Of a DNA stretch of 64,000 nt, positions 37,701 to 46,489 are shown piece by piece. Below the pieces are notes generated by a model. It ran no database searches. It was not told the DNA's origin and saw only the letters and a program-made list of their open reading frames with translations. Position 1 is the stretch's first letter. Each line of letters starts with the position of its first letter. This stretch comes from Jonesiaceae bacterium BS-20 (GTDB lineage Bacteria > Actinomycetota > Actinomycetes > Actinomycetales > Cellulomonadaceae). The stretch is taken from NCBI GenBank assembly GCA_039995105.1, contig CP146203.1, positions 248,001 to 312,000 of the forward strand. The letters run 5' to 3'. A program made the position numbers and the translations under genes.

Positions 37701-38433
37701 CCCGCCAGAAAAGCCTTTGACCGAGACGGCCCACGACCGGCTGGCCACGATTGCGGCGAACACCGACCTAGGGTCTGGAATGGCCGTTGCCATGAAGGAC
37801 CTTGAGATTCGCGGGTCAGGGAACCTGCTTGGTGGGGAACAATCCGGGCACATCGCTGGTGTCGGTTTTGACCTGTACGTACGCATGGTCTCCGAGGCGG
37901 TTGCGGCCTTCCGCGGAGAAGTCGAGGAGGAGATCCCCGAGGTTTCGATCGAGCTTCCCGTCGATGCTCACATCCCACACGAGTACATTGGGCACGAGCG
38001 CCTGCGCCTCGAGGCGTACCGCAAGATTGCCGGGGCCAACACGCAAGAGGTTCTTGAGGACATCCGTGAGGAACTGCTGGACCGGTACGGGCTGTTGCCA
38101 GCCGAGGTTGGCAATCTGTTTGAGGTGGCCTCATTCCGCAACTTTGCACGTGAGTCTGGGCTGCAGGATGTCACCGTGCAGGGCAAGTATGTTCGTTTTG
38201 GGCCGGTCGATTTGGCCGAATCCGCCACGCTGCGGCTGAACCGGTTGTACCCGGGCACCATGATGAAGCCGGCAATCCGGGTCATCTTGGTTCCGTACCC
38301 AATGACCGCGCGCCTTGGCGGCAAACCACTGCGCGGGGCAGAAATTCTCAGCTGGGCGCGGCAGTTGATCGAAGGCGTGGTCAACGGCAACGTCGCTGCT
38401 GCGGCTCAGATTGGCACAACCTCCCGCTCCTGA
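34723..38433 (+). CDS. mfd: Transcription-repair coupling factor
   Basis: Removes RNA polymerase stalled at DNA damage and recruits UvrA. 1236 residues from ATG 34723, with AAAGG 6 nt upstream. N-terminal UvrB-like region: [21 protein letters not shown] and [16 protein letters not shown]. The CarD-like RNA polymerase interaction domain is near residues 540-610 ([17 protein letters not shown]). The RecG-like motor has [20 protein letters not shown] (Walker A), [15 protein letters not shown] (DEEQ box), [13 protein letters not shown], and [20 protein letters not shown]. The TRCF C-terminal domain closes it. The full set of motor motifs is intact. Confidence 0.98.
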   Translation: [1236 protein letters not shown]

Positions 38434-38435
38434 CA

Positions 38436-38482
38436 GGTTTCAGAGCCTGGGTACGAAATGACTGTACCTAGGCTCTGAAACC
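38436..38482. terminator. Bidirectional terminator between mfd and the DUF559 gene
   Basis: 19-nt arms (38436-38454 and 38464-38482) pair with one G-T mismatch around a 9-nt loop. The right arm overlaps the last codons of the convergent gene. Confidence 0.8.
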
Positions 38483-39379
38483 CGGTGTGCGTTGGGCCAA
38501 TGCTTGCCTGATCTGGGTAATGACCATGCCCTGGCGGGTGGTGAGGTCTTGCCAAGTGAAGCGTAATACCAAGTAACCGGCGTTCTGCAACCGGTTATCC
38601 CTAGTCCGATCAGCCTGGAATCTGTCTGAGCCATGGAATCTGCGGCCATCAATCTCAACAACCACGCGCTCGGTAGGAAAGAGGACATCCACCCGGGCGA
38701 TGATCCCAAGACCGTCCCTGATCGTGACGTCTGGTTTCCAGCCGGTTAGGTTGGAACGCCTAAGGATGTCATGGGCCAATGCTTCTGCTGGACTCATGAC
38801 TCCGGTGTGGGCCTGGGCTAAGAACTGCCGTAACCGCGTGTTTCCCCACCTACCTGGAAAGTGTTCGAGGTGGAGTTCCAAGTCAGCGGTATCAATACGA
38901 TCGTGCGTGTGGGCCCAAACGAACAATGCTTGGGCGTCTTGTTTTGGCAGGACTACAAAAGCGTCGATCAAGCTTCTTGAGAGTGTGGTGATGGGCAGAC
39001 CGCGCCAACTATCACGCTCCCAAGGCAGAATCTTGAACTCGTGTGGAATCAAATGCATCTGAGGCTTACGGCGAAACTGGCTAATAACATGGGCGTTGTG
39101 AAGTCTAAGGGGCGCTCCCAAGACCATGGCAGCGGTAGGTCCAGCCAACACAGTATCCGGCCAAGTCAGATGCGCCGCGTGGGCAAGCATCGCGGGGGTC
39201 ACTGGATCTTGCCGATGCCTGAGTCCTATGCCAGCGACCTTGCAGAAGATGCCTGACTCTAGCCGGTACGCTACTTGCCGTTTGTTGAGCCCCTCAGCAA
39301 TAGCTTGGGCACGGGTGAACGCTCCCGCCTGCCGGGCTGAAATCCTAGGGCGCCACGATGGAGGATGCCTGTTAGTCAT
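38468..39379 (-). CDS. DUF559 protein with N-terminal AbiEi-like domain
   Basis: 303 residues from ATG 39379 (MTNRHPPSWRPRISARQAGA). The N-terminal 50 residues (SARQAGAFTRAQAIAEGLNK, QVAYRLESGIFCKVA) look like the winged helix of AbiEi-type antitoxins. The C-terminal part is a DUF559 fold of the PD-(D/E)XK, Vsr-like nuclease class: IARVDVLFPTERVVVEIDGR, FHGSDRFQADRTRDNRLQNAG, YLVLRFTWQDL. Acidic residues and the following basic pattern fit a nuclease core, but activity is unproven. This is a common lone gene in actinobacteria. The frame stays open 97 codons upstream to a GTG at 39670, through an HWAPHS triplet repeat; that part looks non-coding. Confidence 0.8.
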   Translation of the reverse strand: MTNRHPPSWRPRISARQAGAFTRAQAIAEGLNKRQVAYRLESGIFCKVAGIGLRHRQDPVTPAMLAHAAHLTWPDTVLAGPTAAMVLGAPLRLHNAHVISQFRRKPQMHLIPHEFKILPWERDSWRGLPITTLSRSLIDAFVVLPKQDAQALFVWAHTHDRIDTADLELHLEHFPGRWGNTRLRQFLAQAHTGVMSPAEALAHDILRRSNLTGWKPDVTIRDGLGIIARVDVLFPTERVVVEIDGRRFHGSDRFQADRTRDNRLQNAGYLVLRFTWQDLTTRQGMVITQIRQALAQRTPGFRA

Positions 39380-40041
39380 GCAGCCATGTTGGATCAGCCG
39401 TCCACTAACGCCGCTGTGTGCGTTGGTCCACCTCAGCAATTGGGGATAGACCTGGCGACGAACGTTCACGCGAATAACCAAGGTGCACACCTCCCGGGAT
39501 TCAGAGGCTGGGGCCGGGAAAATTGTACCGGTGCTCTGATTCCTAGGGGAGTGTGGTGCCCAGTGGGAGTGTGGTGCCCAGTGGGAGTGTGGTGCCCAGT
39601 GGGAACCCACGGGAACGGCGCGGATCGGGCGGGAGCGGCACGAACACAGGCCAAATGTCTGCCATATCACAATGTAGACGCCTGATGCTCCACAGTGTGG
39701 ATGTGTAATACTTGAAGCATCATGCGAATCAACAACTCATTTAGCTCATCCAACACGCCTTGTCGCAACAGCGCCGCGTGTTGTTGCAGTTGTTGATCTG
39801 ACCTACGCCCCGCCAAAATCCACAGAATTGGCCTGAGGCACCAAGCAAAATGGCTTGGTTGCTCAGATTGCGCATAGTCAAAACATTCTTTTAGCAGGAC
39901 ATTTGGGCAACCGCCCATAATTTTTCCTACGCCTTTTCATCCCACCCATTGGCTTCACCCCTTACCCGAATTGCGGGCAAGTCCTATGGTGAAGCAGCGG
40001 GATAGCTCGTCTTACCTCTTTCACATAAGAATGGAACTCCC
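39380..40041. promoter_or_regulatory. Intergenic region before the peptide ABC importer
   Basis: 662 bp. It holds three exact 18-bp tandem repeats at 39551-39604 and a short minus-strand open frame (39667-39918, 83 codons) I do not recognise. That frame ends in a GTGA overlap with the extended DUF559 frame, which could be chance. The promoter of the peptide transporter should lie near 39930-40030. Confidence 0.45.
39551..39604. repeat. Three tandem copies of an 18-bp unit
   Basis: GTGTGGTGCCCAGTGGGA occurs three times without change. The unit length is a multiple of three, so it stays in frame with the DUF559 extension on the minus strand. Confidence 0.9.
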
Positions 40042-41571
40042 ATGAAGAACCGGCTAACGCTGACTGCCATGACCCTCGCCGCCGCATTATTGCTGGCCGC
40101 GTGCGGTGGTGGCGGTAACTCGCCTGGCACCGATGCCAACGAGTCAGGTGGTACAACGGGTGCCACCGAAACCACCGAAGAAATCATCATTGGCTCAACC
40201 AACGAGCCAACGTCCTTGCAGCGCAACGTGGGTGGGTCTTCAGGAGTTTCTGAGACTACGTCTCGCAACGTGTACGAGGGCCTGACCTCGATTAATAACG
40301 ATGGGCAGGTGGAGAACACTCTGGCCAAGGAACTAGCCGTTTCTGACGACGGGTTGACGTACACCTACACGCTTCAAGACGGCGTGAAATTCCACGATGG
40401 TACCGCGTTGACCTCTAAGGATGTCGCTTGGTCTATCAATGAGGCCGTCTCCCCGGAGTCAAAGTCCGCTCGTGCATCTGATCTGCGCGTGATCACCGAG
40501 GTTGCCACCCCGGATGACGCTACGGTCGTGCTGACGCTCAGCCACAAGAGCCAATCTTTGCCGTTCTTCTTGGCCTCGGTCACCGTGGTTAAGGACGGCG
40601 ACAAGGAAAACACCAAGGACAATGGCACCGGCCCATACCGCCTAGTTGAATGGGTTCAGGGTGACCACCTGACCATCGAGCGCAATGATGATTACTGGGG
40701 TGAGCCAGCCAAGAACCCGGGCGTTACCTTCCAGTTCTACGCCGATGAGACCGCCATGAACAATGCTCTGGCAACGAATGCTCTTGACCTCGTGATCCAG
40801 CAGGACAGCCCCGACCAGCTGACCCAGTTTGAGGGCAACCCTGAGTTCGTGGTTTCTGAGGGTAACTCAATCAAGAAGTTTGTTTGGACGTTTAATAACA
40901 AGGTTGCCCCGTTCGACGATGTTCGCGTCCGCCAGGGCCTATACACCGCGATCAACCGCGACGCGCTACTCAAGGCAGTTTGGGGTGACTACGGCACGGT
41001 CATTGGTTCCATGCCACCGGTTTCCGAGCCGTGGTATGACGCCACGTTCGCCCAGATCCATGCGTACGACCCTGAAAAGGCAAAAGGCCTTCTTGCCGAT
41101 GCCGGTGTCACAGATTTGTCCTTCGACATTAAGTACGTTGTCACTGACACCAACGAGATTATTGTTCAGCAGCTCAAGTCTGACTTGGCCGCAATCGGGG
41201 TCACCTTGAACCTAGTAGCAATCGACGATTCCACTTGGTACGAGGACGTCTACACCAACAAGGATTATGAGACCACGCTCATGGACCACAACAACCCGCG
41301 TGATGTTCTGTGGTACGCCAACCCGGAGTTCTACTGGCAGTATGACAACGCTCAGGTGCAGCAGCTAGCGGTTGAAGCCGAGGAATCTGACACGTTTGAC
41401 GGCCAGGTTGAAAAGATCCACGCGCTGTCCCAGATCATCGCTAACGAGGCACCATCCGCATGGCTGTTCTTGGCACCGCAGATCCGTATTGCACGCGCTG
41501 AGATTTCCGGTTTCCCTGCAGACAAGAACGCCGAGCCGTTCTATGTTGCAGACATTGTGCGCAGCAACTAA
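40042..41571 (+). CDS. Peptide ABC transporter substrate-binding lipoprotein
   Basis: 509 residues, SBP_bac_5 (DppA/OppA) family. Lipoprotein signal MKNRLTLTAMTLAAALLLAAC with Cys21, then a Gly/Thr-rich spacer. Typical motifs: TSRNVYEGLTSINNDGQVEN, ELAVSDDGLTYTYTLQDGVK, FHDGTALTSKDVAWSI and NGTGPYRLVEW, with YTAINRDALLKAVWGDYG further on. It binds peptides or related ligands outside the membrane and feeds the permease pair encoded next. It is separated from the first permease by 171 bp containing a hairpin, which may raise its expression relative to the rest. The ligand cannot be told from sequence. Confidence 0.94.
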   Translation: MKNRLTLTAMTLAAALLLAACGGGGNSPGTDANESGGTTGATETTEEIIIGSTNEPTSLQRNVGGSSGVSETTSRNVYEGLTSINNDGQVENTLAKELAVSDDGLTYTYTLQDGVKFHDGTALTSKDVAWSINEAVSPESKSARASDLRVITEVATPDDATVVLTLSHKSQSLPFFLASVTVVKDGDKENTKDNGTGPYRLVEWVQGDHLTIERNDDYWGEPAKNPGVTFQFYADETAMNNALATNALDLVIQQDSPDQLTQFEGNPEFVVSEGNSIKKFVWTFNNKVAPFDDVRVRQGLYTAINRDALLKAVWGDYGTVIGSMPPVSEPWYDATFAQIHAYDPEKAKGLLADAGVTDLSFDIKYVVTDTNEIIVQQLKSDLAAIGVTLNLVAIDDSTWYEDVYTNKDYETTLMDHNNPRDVLWYANPEFYWQYDNAQVQQLAVEAEESDTFDGQVEKIHALSQIIANEAPSAWLFLAPQIRIARAEISGFPADKNAEPFYVADIVRSN

Positions 41572-41607
41572 TTACCAAAGCGGAATCTTAGCCCCCTTGG
41601 GGAAGAG

Positions 41608-41645
41608 CGATGGGCCTACCAACGAGATTGCGGGTGGGCCCATCG
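41608..41645 (+). terminator. Hairpin between the binding-protein and permease genes
   Basis: 9-bp perfect stem CGATGGGCC / GGCCCATCG with a 20-nt loop and no T-run. It probably stabilises the upstream message or partly ends transcription, giving more binding protein than permease. Confidence 0.55.
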
Positions 41646-41742
41646 TGTGCCCGCGGTGGCTGGCCCATACACTGTGATGCAGGGCCTAAGCGGTGGGTGT
41701 TGGGCATAGCCGGGTTTTCATGACGAGTTGAGAAGAACTAAG

Positions 41743-42711
41743 ATGGCAAGATTTATCACCGTGCGAGTTGCGTCCTTGCTGGCGTCGCTGTTTATAGCCA
41801 GCGTGCTGATCTTTGTGGTGCTGCGTATGTTGCCGGGTGACAGCGCCGGGGCAACACTTGGCGTTGGTACCACCGCCGATCAACTTGCGCAGCTGCGCAA
41901 GGAACTTGGCACGGATCAGCCCCTGCTTGACCAGTACACGGCCTGGATTGCGAGCCTGTTCAACGGCACAACGTCCTCGTTTGTTTCTAAGCTTCCCGTC
42001 ACGGATCTGGTGGTTGCCAAGCTAGGCGTTACGGTTCCGCTTTCGATCGGTGCGTTTGTGCTTTCGGTTCTGATCTCGGTCCCTCTTGGTGTGATTGCGG
42101 CCGTGCAACGCAACTCAGTCATTGGCGTTGGGGTCTCGGCTATTAGCCAACTTGGTTTGGCGGTGCCCATTTTTTGGGTGGGTGTGATCCTGATATGGCT
42201 GTTCGCGCTCGGCGCCGGGGTCCTGCCCGCTGGCGGGTTTCCGCGTAAAGGCTGGGAAGACCCAGGGGCTGCACTCACCTCGTTGATCTTGCCGGTCATT
42301 ACGGTCGCTATCGCGATGTCCTCGGTTATGGTGCGGTATGTTCGCTCGGCTACGTTAGACGTTCTCGATGCCGACTACATTCGCACTGCCCGCTCACTTG
42401 GGTACTCCCGCTGGGGCGCACTGGCCCGCCACGGCCTACGCAACGGCGCGGTCCCGGTCGTGGCGATTCTTGGCATTGAATTGGCCACTTCGTTGCTTGG
42501 CGCTGTTGTGGTGGAAAACGTCTTCGCACTTCCGGGCTTGGGATCGTTGCTGCTGACCTCGGTGACAGCACGAGACTTCCCGGTGGTCCAAAACCTTGTG
42601 CTGCTGCTGACCGCGGTGGTACTGATTACAAACTTCCTTGTGGACCTGATGCAACGCGCGATTGACCCGCGGCTGCGTCTTGGTTCTGCAACCGGGGTAG
42701 GTGTGGCATGA
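41743..42711 (+). CDS. Peptide ABC transporter permease (DppB-like)
   Basis: 322 residues from ATG 41743 (MARFITVRVASLLASLFIAS), with GAGAAG about 7 nt upstream. DppB/OppB layout: an N-terminal helix, LPGDSAGATLG and an external loop, then five helices. The coupling-loop EAA motif is visible as YIRTARSLGYSRWGALARHGLRN. VENVFALPGLGSLLLTSV near the end is a family hallmark. It pairs with the next permease to form the channel; the stop overlaps the next ATG (ATGA). Confidence 0.94.
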   Translation: MARFITVRVASLLASLFIASVLIFVVLRMLPGDSAGATLGVGTTADQLAQLRKELGTDQPLLDQYTAWIASLFNGTTSSFVSKLPVTDLVVAKLGVTVPLSIGAFVLSVLISVPLGVIAAVQRNSVIGVGVSAISQLGLAVPIFWVGVILIWLFALGAGVLPAGGFPRKGWEDPGAALTSLILPVITVAIAMSSVMVRYVRSATLDVLDADYIRTARSLGYSRWGALARHGLRNGAVPVVAILGIELATSLLGAVVVENVFALPGLGSLLLTSVTARDFPVVQNLVLLLTAVVLITNFLVDLMQRAIDPRLRLGSATGVGVA

Positions 42712-43598
42712 GCGACCAAATGATCGTTGATACGTCCTCGGCGGGCGTGCACTCGGACGGCCCCGGTGGGTCAGCGAAGGCACGGCGTTGGCCACCTTCG
42801 CTGATTGCCGGTGCCATCATGGTTGCGGTGACCGCAATTGTTGGCCTCGTCGCATCCGTTTGGGTTCCGTACCCGCCCGGATCCGTTGGTGACGGCGGGC
42901 GATTAGACGGGCCCACGAGCCAGTTTTGGATTGGCACCGACCGCCTTGGCCGGGACCTATTCTCCCAACTCATGGGTGGGGCAAATAGCGCACTCATTGT
43001 TGCAGTTTCTGCGGTGCTGATCGCCGGAATCCTTGGGGTGACCGTGGGTATCTTGGCCGCGGCAACTACCCGATGGGTTGATGTTGTGCTGCTGAACCTC
43101 ATTGACCTGCTCATCGCGTTTCCGACGTTGCTGCTGGCCATGCTCATAGTGACCGTGCGTGGCGCGAGCCTCAGCTCAGCCGTCATGGCCATTGGAATTG
43201 CGGGCTCGGCGGTGATCGCCCGCGTGACCAGGGTCAACACGTCGAGGGTGCTGCGCGAGGATTATGTCACCGCGGCTACCGCAAGCGGAACCGGTTGGTT
43301 TGGCGTTATTGGCCGGCACGTTCTGCCCAACATTTACCCCACGCTTCTAGTCCAGCTGATGCTACTAGCTGGGGCCGCTATCCTGGCAGAAGCCTCCCTG
43401 TCCTACCTTGGTTTGGGGTCACCACCACCGGCCGCCTCCTGGGGGCGCATGCTTAAGGAGGCCGAGAAGACCATCTCTGGCCAGCCATGGGGTGCGATCA
43501 TGCCGGGAATCGCGATCGCTTGGACAGTGCTGGGTCTCAACCTCTTGGGTGATGGAATCCGGGAACGTACGGACCCGAGTTTACGGGGAGACCGATGA
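42708..43598 (+). CDS. Peptide ABC transporter permease (DppC-like)
   Basis: 296 residues, second channel subunit. The N-terminal helix (SLIAGAIMVAVTAIVGLVAS) precedes the DppC signature FWIGTDRLGRDLFSQLMGGA. The EAA-type coupling loop reads YVTAATASGTGWFGVIGRHV, followed by LPNIYPTLLVQ and AEASLSYLGLGSPPPAASWG, all typical. It starts at ATG 42708 inside the preceding stop. 46 bp separate it from the first ATPase gene. Confidence 0.94.
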   Translation: MSDQMIVDTSSAGVHSDGPGGSAKARRWPPSLIAGAIMVAVTAIVGLVASVWVPYPPGSVGDGGRLDGPTSQFWIGTDRLGRDLFSQLMGGANSALIVAVSAVLIAGILGVTVGILAAATTRWVDVVLLNLIDLLIAFPTLLLAMLIVTVRGASLSSAVMAIGIAGSAVIARVTRVNTSRVLREDYVTAATASGTGWFGVIGRHVLPNIYPTLLVQLMLLAGAAILAEASLSYLGLGSPPPAASWGRMLKEAEKTISGQPWGAIMPGIAIAWTVLGLNLLGDGIRERTDPSLRGDR

Positions 43599-43644
43599 GG
43601 AACATCGCAACGAACTCACCGGGAACTGGACAGGAAGACGCAAC

Positions 43645-44490
43645 ATGACGTTAGGCATCGAGAACCTCACCGTAACCACCTCAGGCGGTAAGGTCCTGCT
43701 GGACAACTGCTCATGGTCGGTCCAAACAGGGGAGCGCTTGGGCGTCATTGGGGAATCCGGATCCGGAAAGTCCCTGACCGCACAGGTTATCCTGGGGCTG
43801 CTCCCAAGCGGCATGACCGCAACCGGTTCTGTGCAACTTAATGGCCAAGAGTTGCTGGGGGCAAAGGAAAAAGAACTGCGCAAGGTGCGCGGCGCCAAAA
43901 TAGCCATGATCTTCCAAGAGCCACTGACCGCTCTTGACCCGCTCATGAAGGTGGGGCGCCAGATTACCGGTCCGCTGCAATTGCACCGGGGGCTCAGCAA
44001 ATCGGCTGCCAAACAACGGGCCGTTGAACTGTGCAACAAGGTGGCCCTGCGGGACACCGAACGAATCCTGAACTCGTTCCCGTGGCAACTCTCGGGTGGA
44101 CAGCGCCAGCGCGTCTCAATTGCGATGGCACTAGCCTGCAGCCCCGAGGTCCTCATCGCCGATGAGCCCACAACGGCCCTAGACGTCACCGTGCAAGCGG
44201 AGATCCTAGCGCTGTTGAATGAGCTGATTGAGCAGACCGGAACCACCCTCGTATTTGTATCGCATGACTTGCCCGTGGTGGCGAGCGTGGTTCAAGGGCT
44301 CGTTGTCATGCAACACGGCAAGGTGGTCGAGGCTACGACGGTTTCCCGGGCCCTCACCGGCCCCAACGAGCCGTATACCCAGCACTTGCTGGACTCGGCT
44401 CGCAAGGTGACGGCGCTGCCGGCCGGAACCGTCACCGGTTTGCCCCTGCTGGACAGTGAACCCGCGCAACGTTTGGAAGAAGAAAATTGA
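43645..44490 (+). CDS. Peptide ABC transporter ATP-binding protein (DppD-like)
   Basis: 281 residues from ATG 43645 with AGGAAG 7 nt upstream; the frame is open further upstream, but that part overlaps the permease gene. Walker A GVIGESGSGKSLTAQ, Q-loop IAMIFQEPLTALDPLMKVG, signature LSGGQRQRVSIAMAL, Walker B VLIADEPTTALDVT and switch His in VSHDLP. The C-terminal tail is shorter than in DppD proteins that bind an Fe-S cluster, and no cysteine cluster is seen. The stop overlaps the next start (TTGA). Confidence 0.94.
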   Translation: MTLGIENLTVTTSGGKVLLDNCSWSVQTGERLGVIGESGSGKSLTAQVILGLLPSGMTATGSVQLNGQELLGAKEKELRKVRGAKIAMIFQEPLTALDPLMKVGRQITGPLQLHRGLSKSAAKQRAVELCNKVALRDTERILNSFPWQLSGGQRQRVSIAMALACSPEVLIADEPTTALDVTVQAEILALLNELIEQTGTTLVFVSHDLPVVASVVQGLVVMQHGKVVEATTVSRALTGPNEPYTQHLLDSARKVTALPAGTVTGLPLLDSEPAQRLEEEN

Positions 44491-45281
44491 GCCAAGAGAA
44501 CCTCGTGGATGCCCCGAGCCAAACGCTGCTGCACCTCGAGCGGGTCACGCGTACATTTGGCAGCGGCAACAAGACCAACCGTGCCCTAGACGGGGTAAAC
44601 CTGACCGTCACACAGGGACGCAGCTTGGGGATAGTGGGGGAGTCCGGGGCGGGGAAAACTACCATTTTGAAGCTTCTCATGGGGCTTGATTCTCCTACCA
44701 CCGGGGATGTGCTGTTCCGGGGCCAACGTCTGGACCGCCGTGACCGTGCCCAAATGCGTGAGTTCCGGTCCAAGGTGCAGATTGTGTTTCAAGACCCAAG
44801 GTCATCGCTCAATCCGCGGATGACCGTTGGGCAAATTATTGGTGAGCCGCTGCGTTCCCTCAAGATCGCTGGGGATCACGATGCCCGGGTAGCTGAGGTC
44901 CTTGCATGGGTGGGGTTGAGCGAGCAAGACCGGCATAAGTTCCCCGCACAATTCTCCGGTGGTCAGCGCCAGCGCATTGCCATTGCTCGGGCGCTTGCGC
45001 CATCGCCGCACGTACTGGTTGCGGATGAGCCAGTCAGCGCCCTCGATGTCTCGGTGCGCGGCCAGATCATGGATCTGTTGGCGCGGTTAAAGGCGGAGTT
45101 GGGGTTGACCCTCGTTATGGTCAGTCATGACATGGCTATTGTGGGCCAGCTCTGTGAGGAAACCCTGGTCTTAAAGGAAGGGCGGGTTGCAGAGGCCGGC
45201 TCAACTACTCAGGTGTTTACCAACCCGCAATCCGAGTACACCAGGCAACTGCTTAATGCGGTGCCCCGGTTAGCGACCTAG
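44487..45281 (+). CDS. Peptide ABC transporter ATP-binding protein (DppF-like)
   Basis: 264 residues, second ATPase of the importer. Start is a TTG at 44487 overlapping the previous stop by 4 nt. Walker A GIVGESGAGKTTILKLL, Q-loop VQIVFQDPRSSLNPRMTVGQ, signature FSGGQRQRIAIARAL, Walker B VLVADEPVSALDVSV and switch His in VSHDMAI. YTRQLLNAVPRL at the end is typical of the oligopeptide group. With the preceding four genes it completes a five-component importer operon. Confidence 0.95.
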   Translation: MSQENLVDAPSQTLLHLERVTRTFGSGNKTNRALDGVNLTVTQGRSLGIVGESGAGKTTILKLLMGLDSPTTGDVLFRGQRLDRRDRAQMREFRSKVQIVFQDPRSSLNPRMTVGQIIGEPLRSLKIAGDHDARVAEVLAWVGLSEQDRHKFPAQFSGGQRQRIAIARALAPSPHVLVADEPVSALDVSVRGQIMDLLARLKAELGLTLVMVSHDMAIVGQLCEETLVLKEGRVAEAGSTTQVFTNPQSEYTRQLLNAVPRLAT

Positions 45282-45318
45282 CCAACCGGTATTCCGAGCC
45301 ATTCTAGGTCTTAACGGA

Positions 45319-46452
45319 CTAATCGTGTTGGTTGAAAATACTTTGACACTGTGGGCACCCAGAAACTTTGTTTGGGTCTCGTGTTGGCACAAACCAGGCG
45401 CCGCATAGTGCTCGAATAGGGTTTCCGGTGATGCTCGCTGCGACAATTTCATTTTTGTGGGTGTAATGAGCACGCAGGCCTTGGATTAATTTCGCAGAGC
45501 GAAGATCTACTGGAATGGAGCCGGCTTGCACTATGTCTCTTGCTCGTGCGACTAGTTCTGGTTGGATTAATACTGACCAAATTTCTAACTTCTGGAAAGG
45601 GCTGCTTGAGACATCCCACTCGTCTTCTTTGTTCTGAAACAGTGCGCGGAAAGTATTAGTGGCAACCCTATGAAGGTCTGAATAATTTTCTGTCTGAACT
45701 TTGATTAAGAGCTCTTCTAGTTGCTGTTGATCATCACTGACTCGAATAACTTCAAACTCAAGATGGACGATTGCGTCCGGGCTTGAGGTTGGTGCAACCT
45801 GTGGGACGTGGAAAACTATTGGCTTATTAGTCGCAGTGGGGTCGGTATCATAGGCCTCTAAGAAGCAGACGTACAACGCCAACATAAGTTGTTCGCGCCA
45901 GGCCTGCAGTCTTGCCAGATCTTGTTCAGTCTTCTGAAGGAAAAAGTCCTCCCCCGTAGGCAGGCAAGAAAGTTCAATCGAGGGGAAGACCTGGTAGAAG
46001 TCACGCTCTTCCCCGTCTGCGCGGAGTCCTCCTGCGCAGAGCCAAACGTCCACGGTGCCCTGAAATATTGAGTCTTGTTTCTGTGCCTTTGATCTGATGA
46101 GGGAATTCTCAAAAACCTTGCGCAATGTTGTGATCATCCTCGAGTCTGTAGCAGCTCCTCGCCATCGACCCGATTTCTGTTTCCACCAATGTGGCTCAGT
46201 GAATCCTGAGATGCTCTCACGTTTCACTTCTGTGCCAGTTTCGGCAAATGCGGAATGGAAACTCTTGATGAGGGGATGATCAATTAGTGAAGTAGAGGGG
46301 ACCAGTGTGAGCAGTTTTGCAACTGCTTTCTTATCGCGTTCTGATACTGCCTCACGGAGATCTAGATAGCTACGCTGGGCACTAGTGCTTGCCCAGTCAG
46401 TGGTGAGGTCCTCACAGATGCATCGAAGCGTTACGCGGCGGTTGAGAAACAT
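45319..46452 (-). CDS. Unknown protein with C-terminal DUF3039-like zinc-ribbon domain
   Basis: 377 residues. The last 50 (HYTHKNEIVAASITGNPI, RALCGAWFVPTRDPNKVS, GCPQCQSIF) match the pattern of DUF3039 proteins as I know it (HYxxKxxI, G-x-P, ALCG, P-x-RDP-x-K, CPxC), where His and three Cys could bind zinc. DUF3039 proteins are normally about 100 residues and stand alone. Here an unrecognised 300-residue region precedes it, with a Trp-rich patch (EPHWWKQKSGRWRGAA) near residue 90. It lies 37 bp downstream of a small HTH gene on the same strand. Base composition looks more AT-rich than the neighbours. A toxin-like or defence role is possible but is only inferred from the arrangement. Confidence 0.65.
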   Translation of the reverse strand: MFLNRRVTLRCICEDLTTDWASTSAQRSYLDLREAVSERDKKAVAKLLTLVPSTSLIDHPLIKSFHSAFAETGTEVKRESISGFTEPHWWKQKSGRWRGAATDSRMITTLRKVFENSLIRSKAQKQDSIFQGTVDVWLCAGGLRADGEERDFYQVFPSIELSCLPTGEDFFLQKTEQDLARLQAWREQLMLALYVCFLEAYDTDPTATNKPIVFHVPQVAPTSSPDAIVHLEFEVIRVSDDQQQLEELLIKVQTENYSDLHRVATNTFRALFQNKEDEWDVSSSPFQKLEIWSVLIQPELVARARDIVQAGSIPVDLRSAKLIQGLRAHYTHKNEIVAASITGNPIRALCGAWFVPTRDPNKVSGCPQCQSIFNQHD

Positions 46453-46489
46453 GGTTGCGATCTTAGCAACACCAATTCACATGCTGAAG

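Noticed and set aside
39667-39918. 83-codon minus-strand frame with a GTGA overlap to the extended DUF559 frame
   Set aside because: No recognisable domain or clear ribosome binding site; the extended DUF559 frame it would couple to looks non-coding itself.
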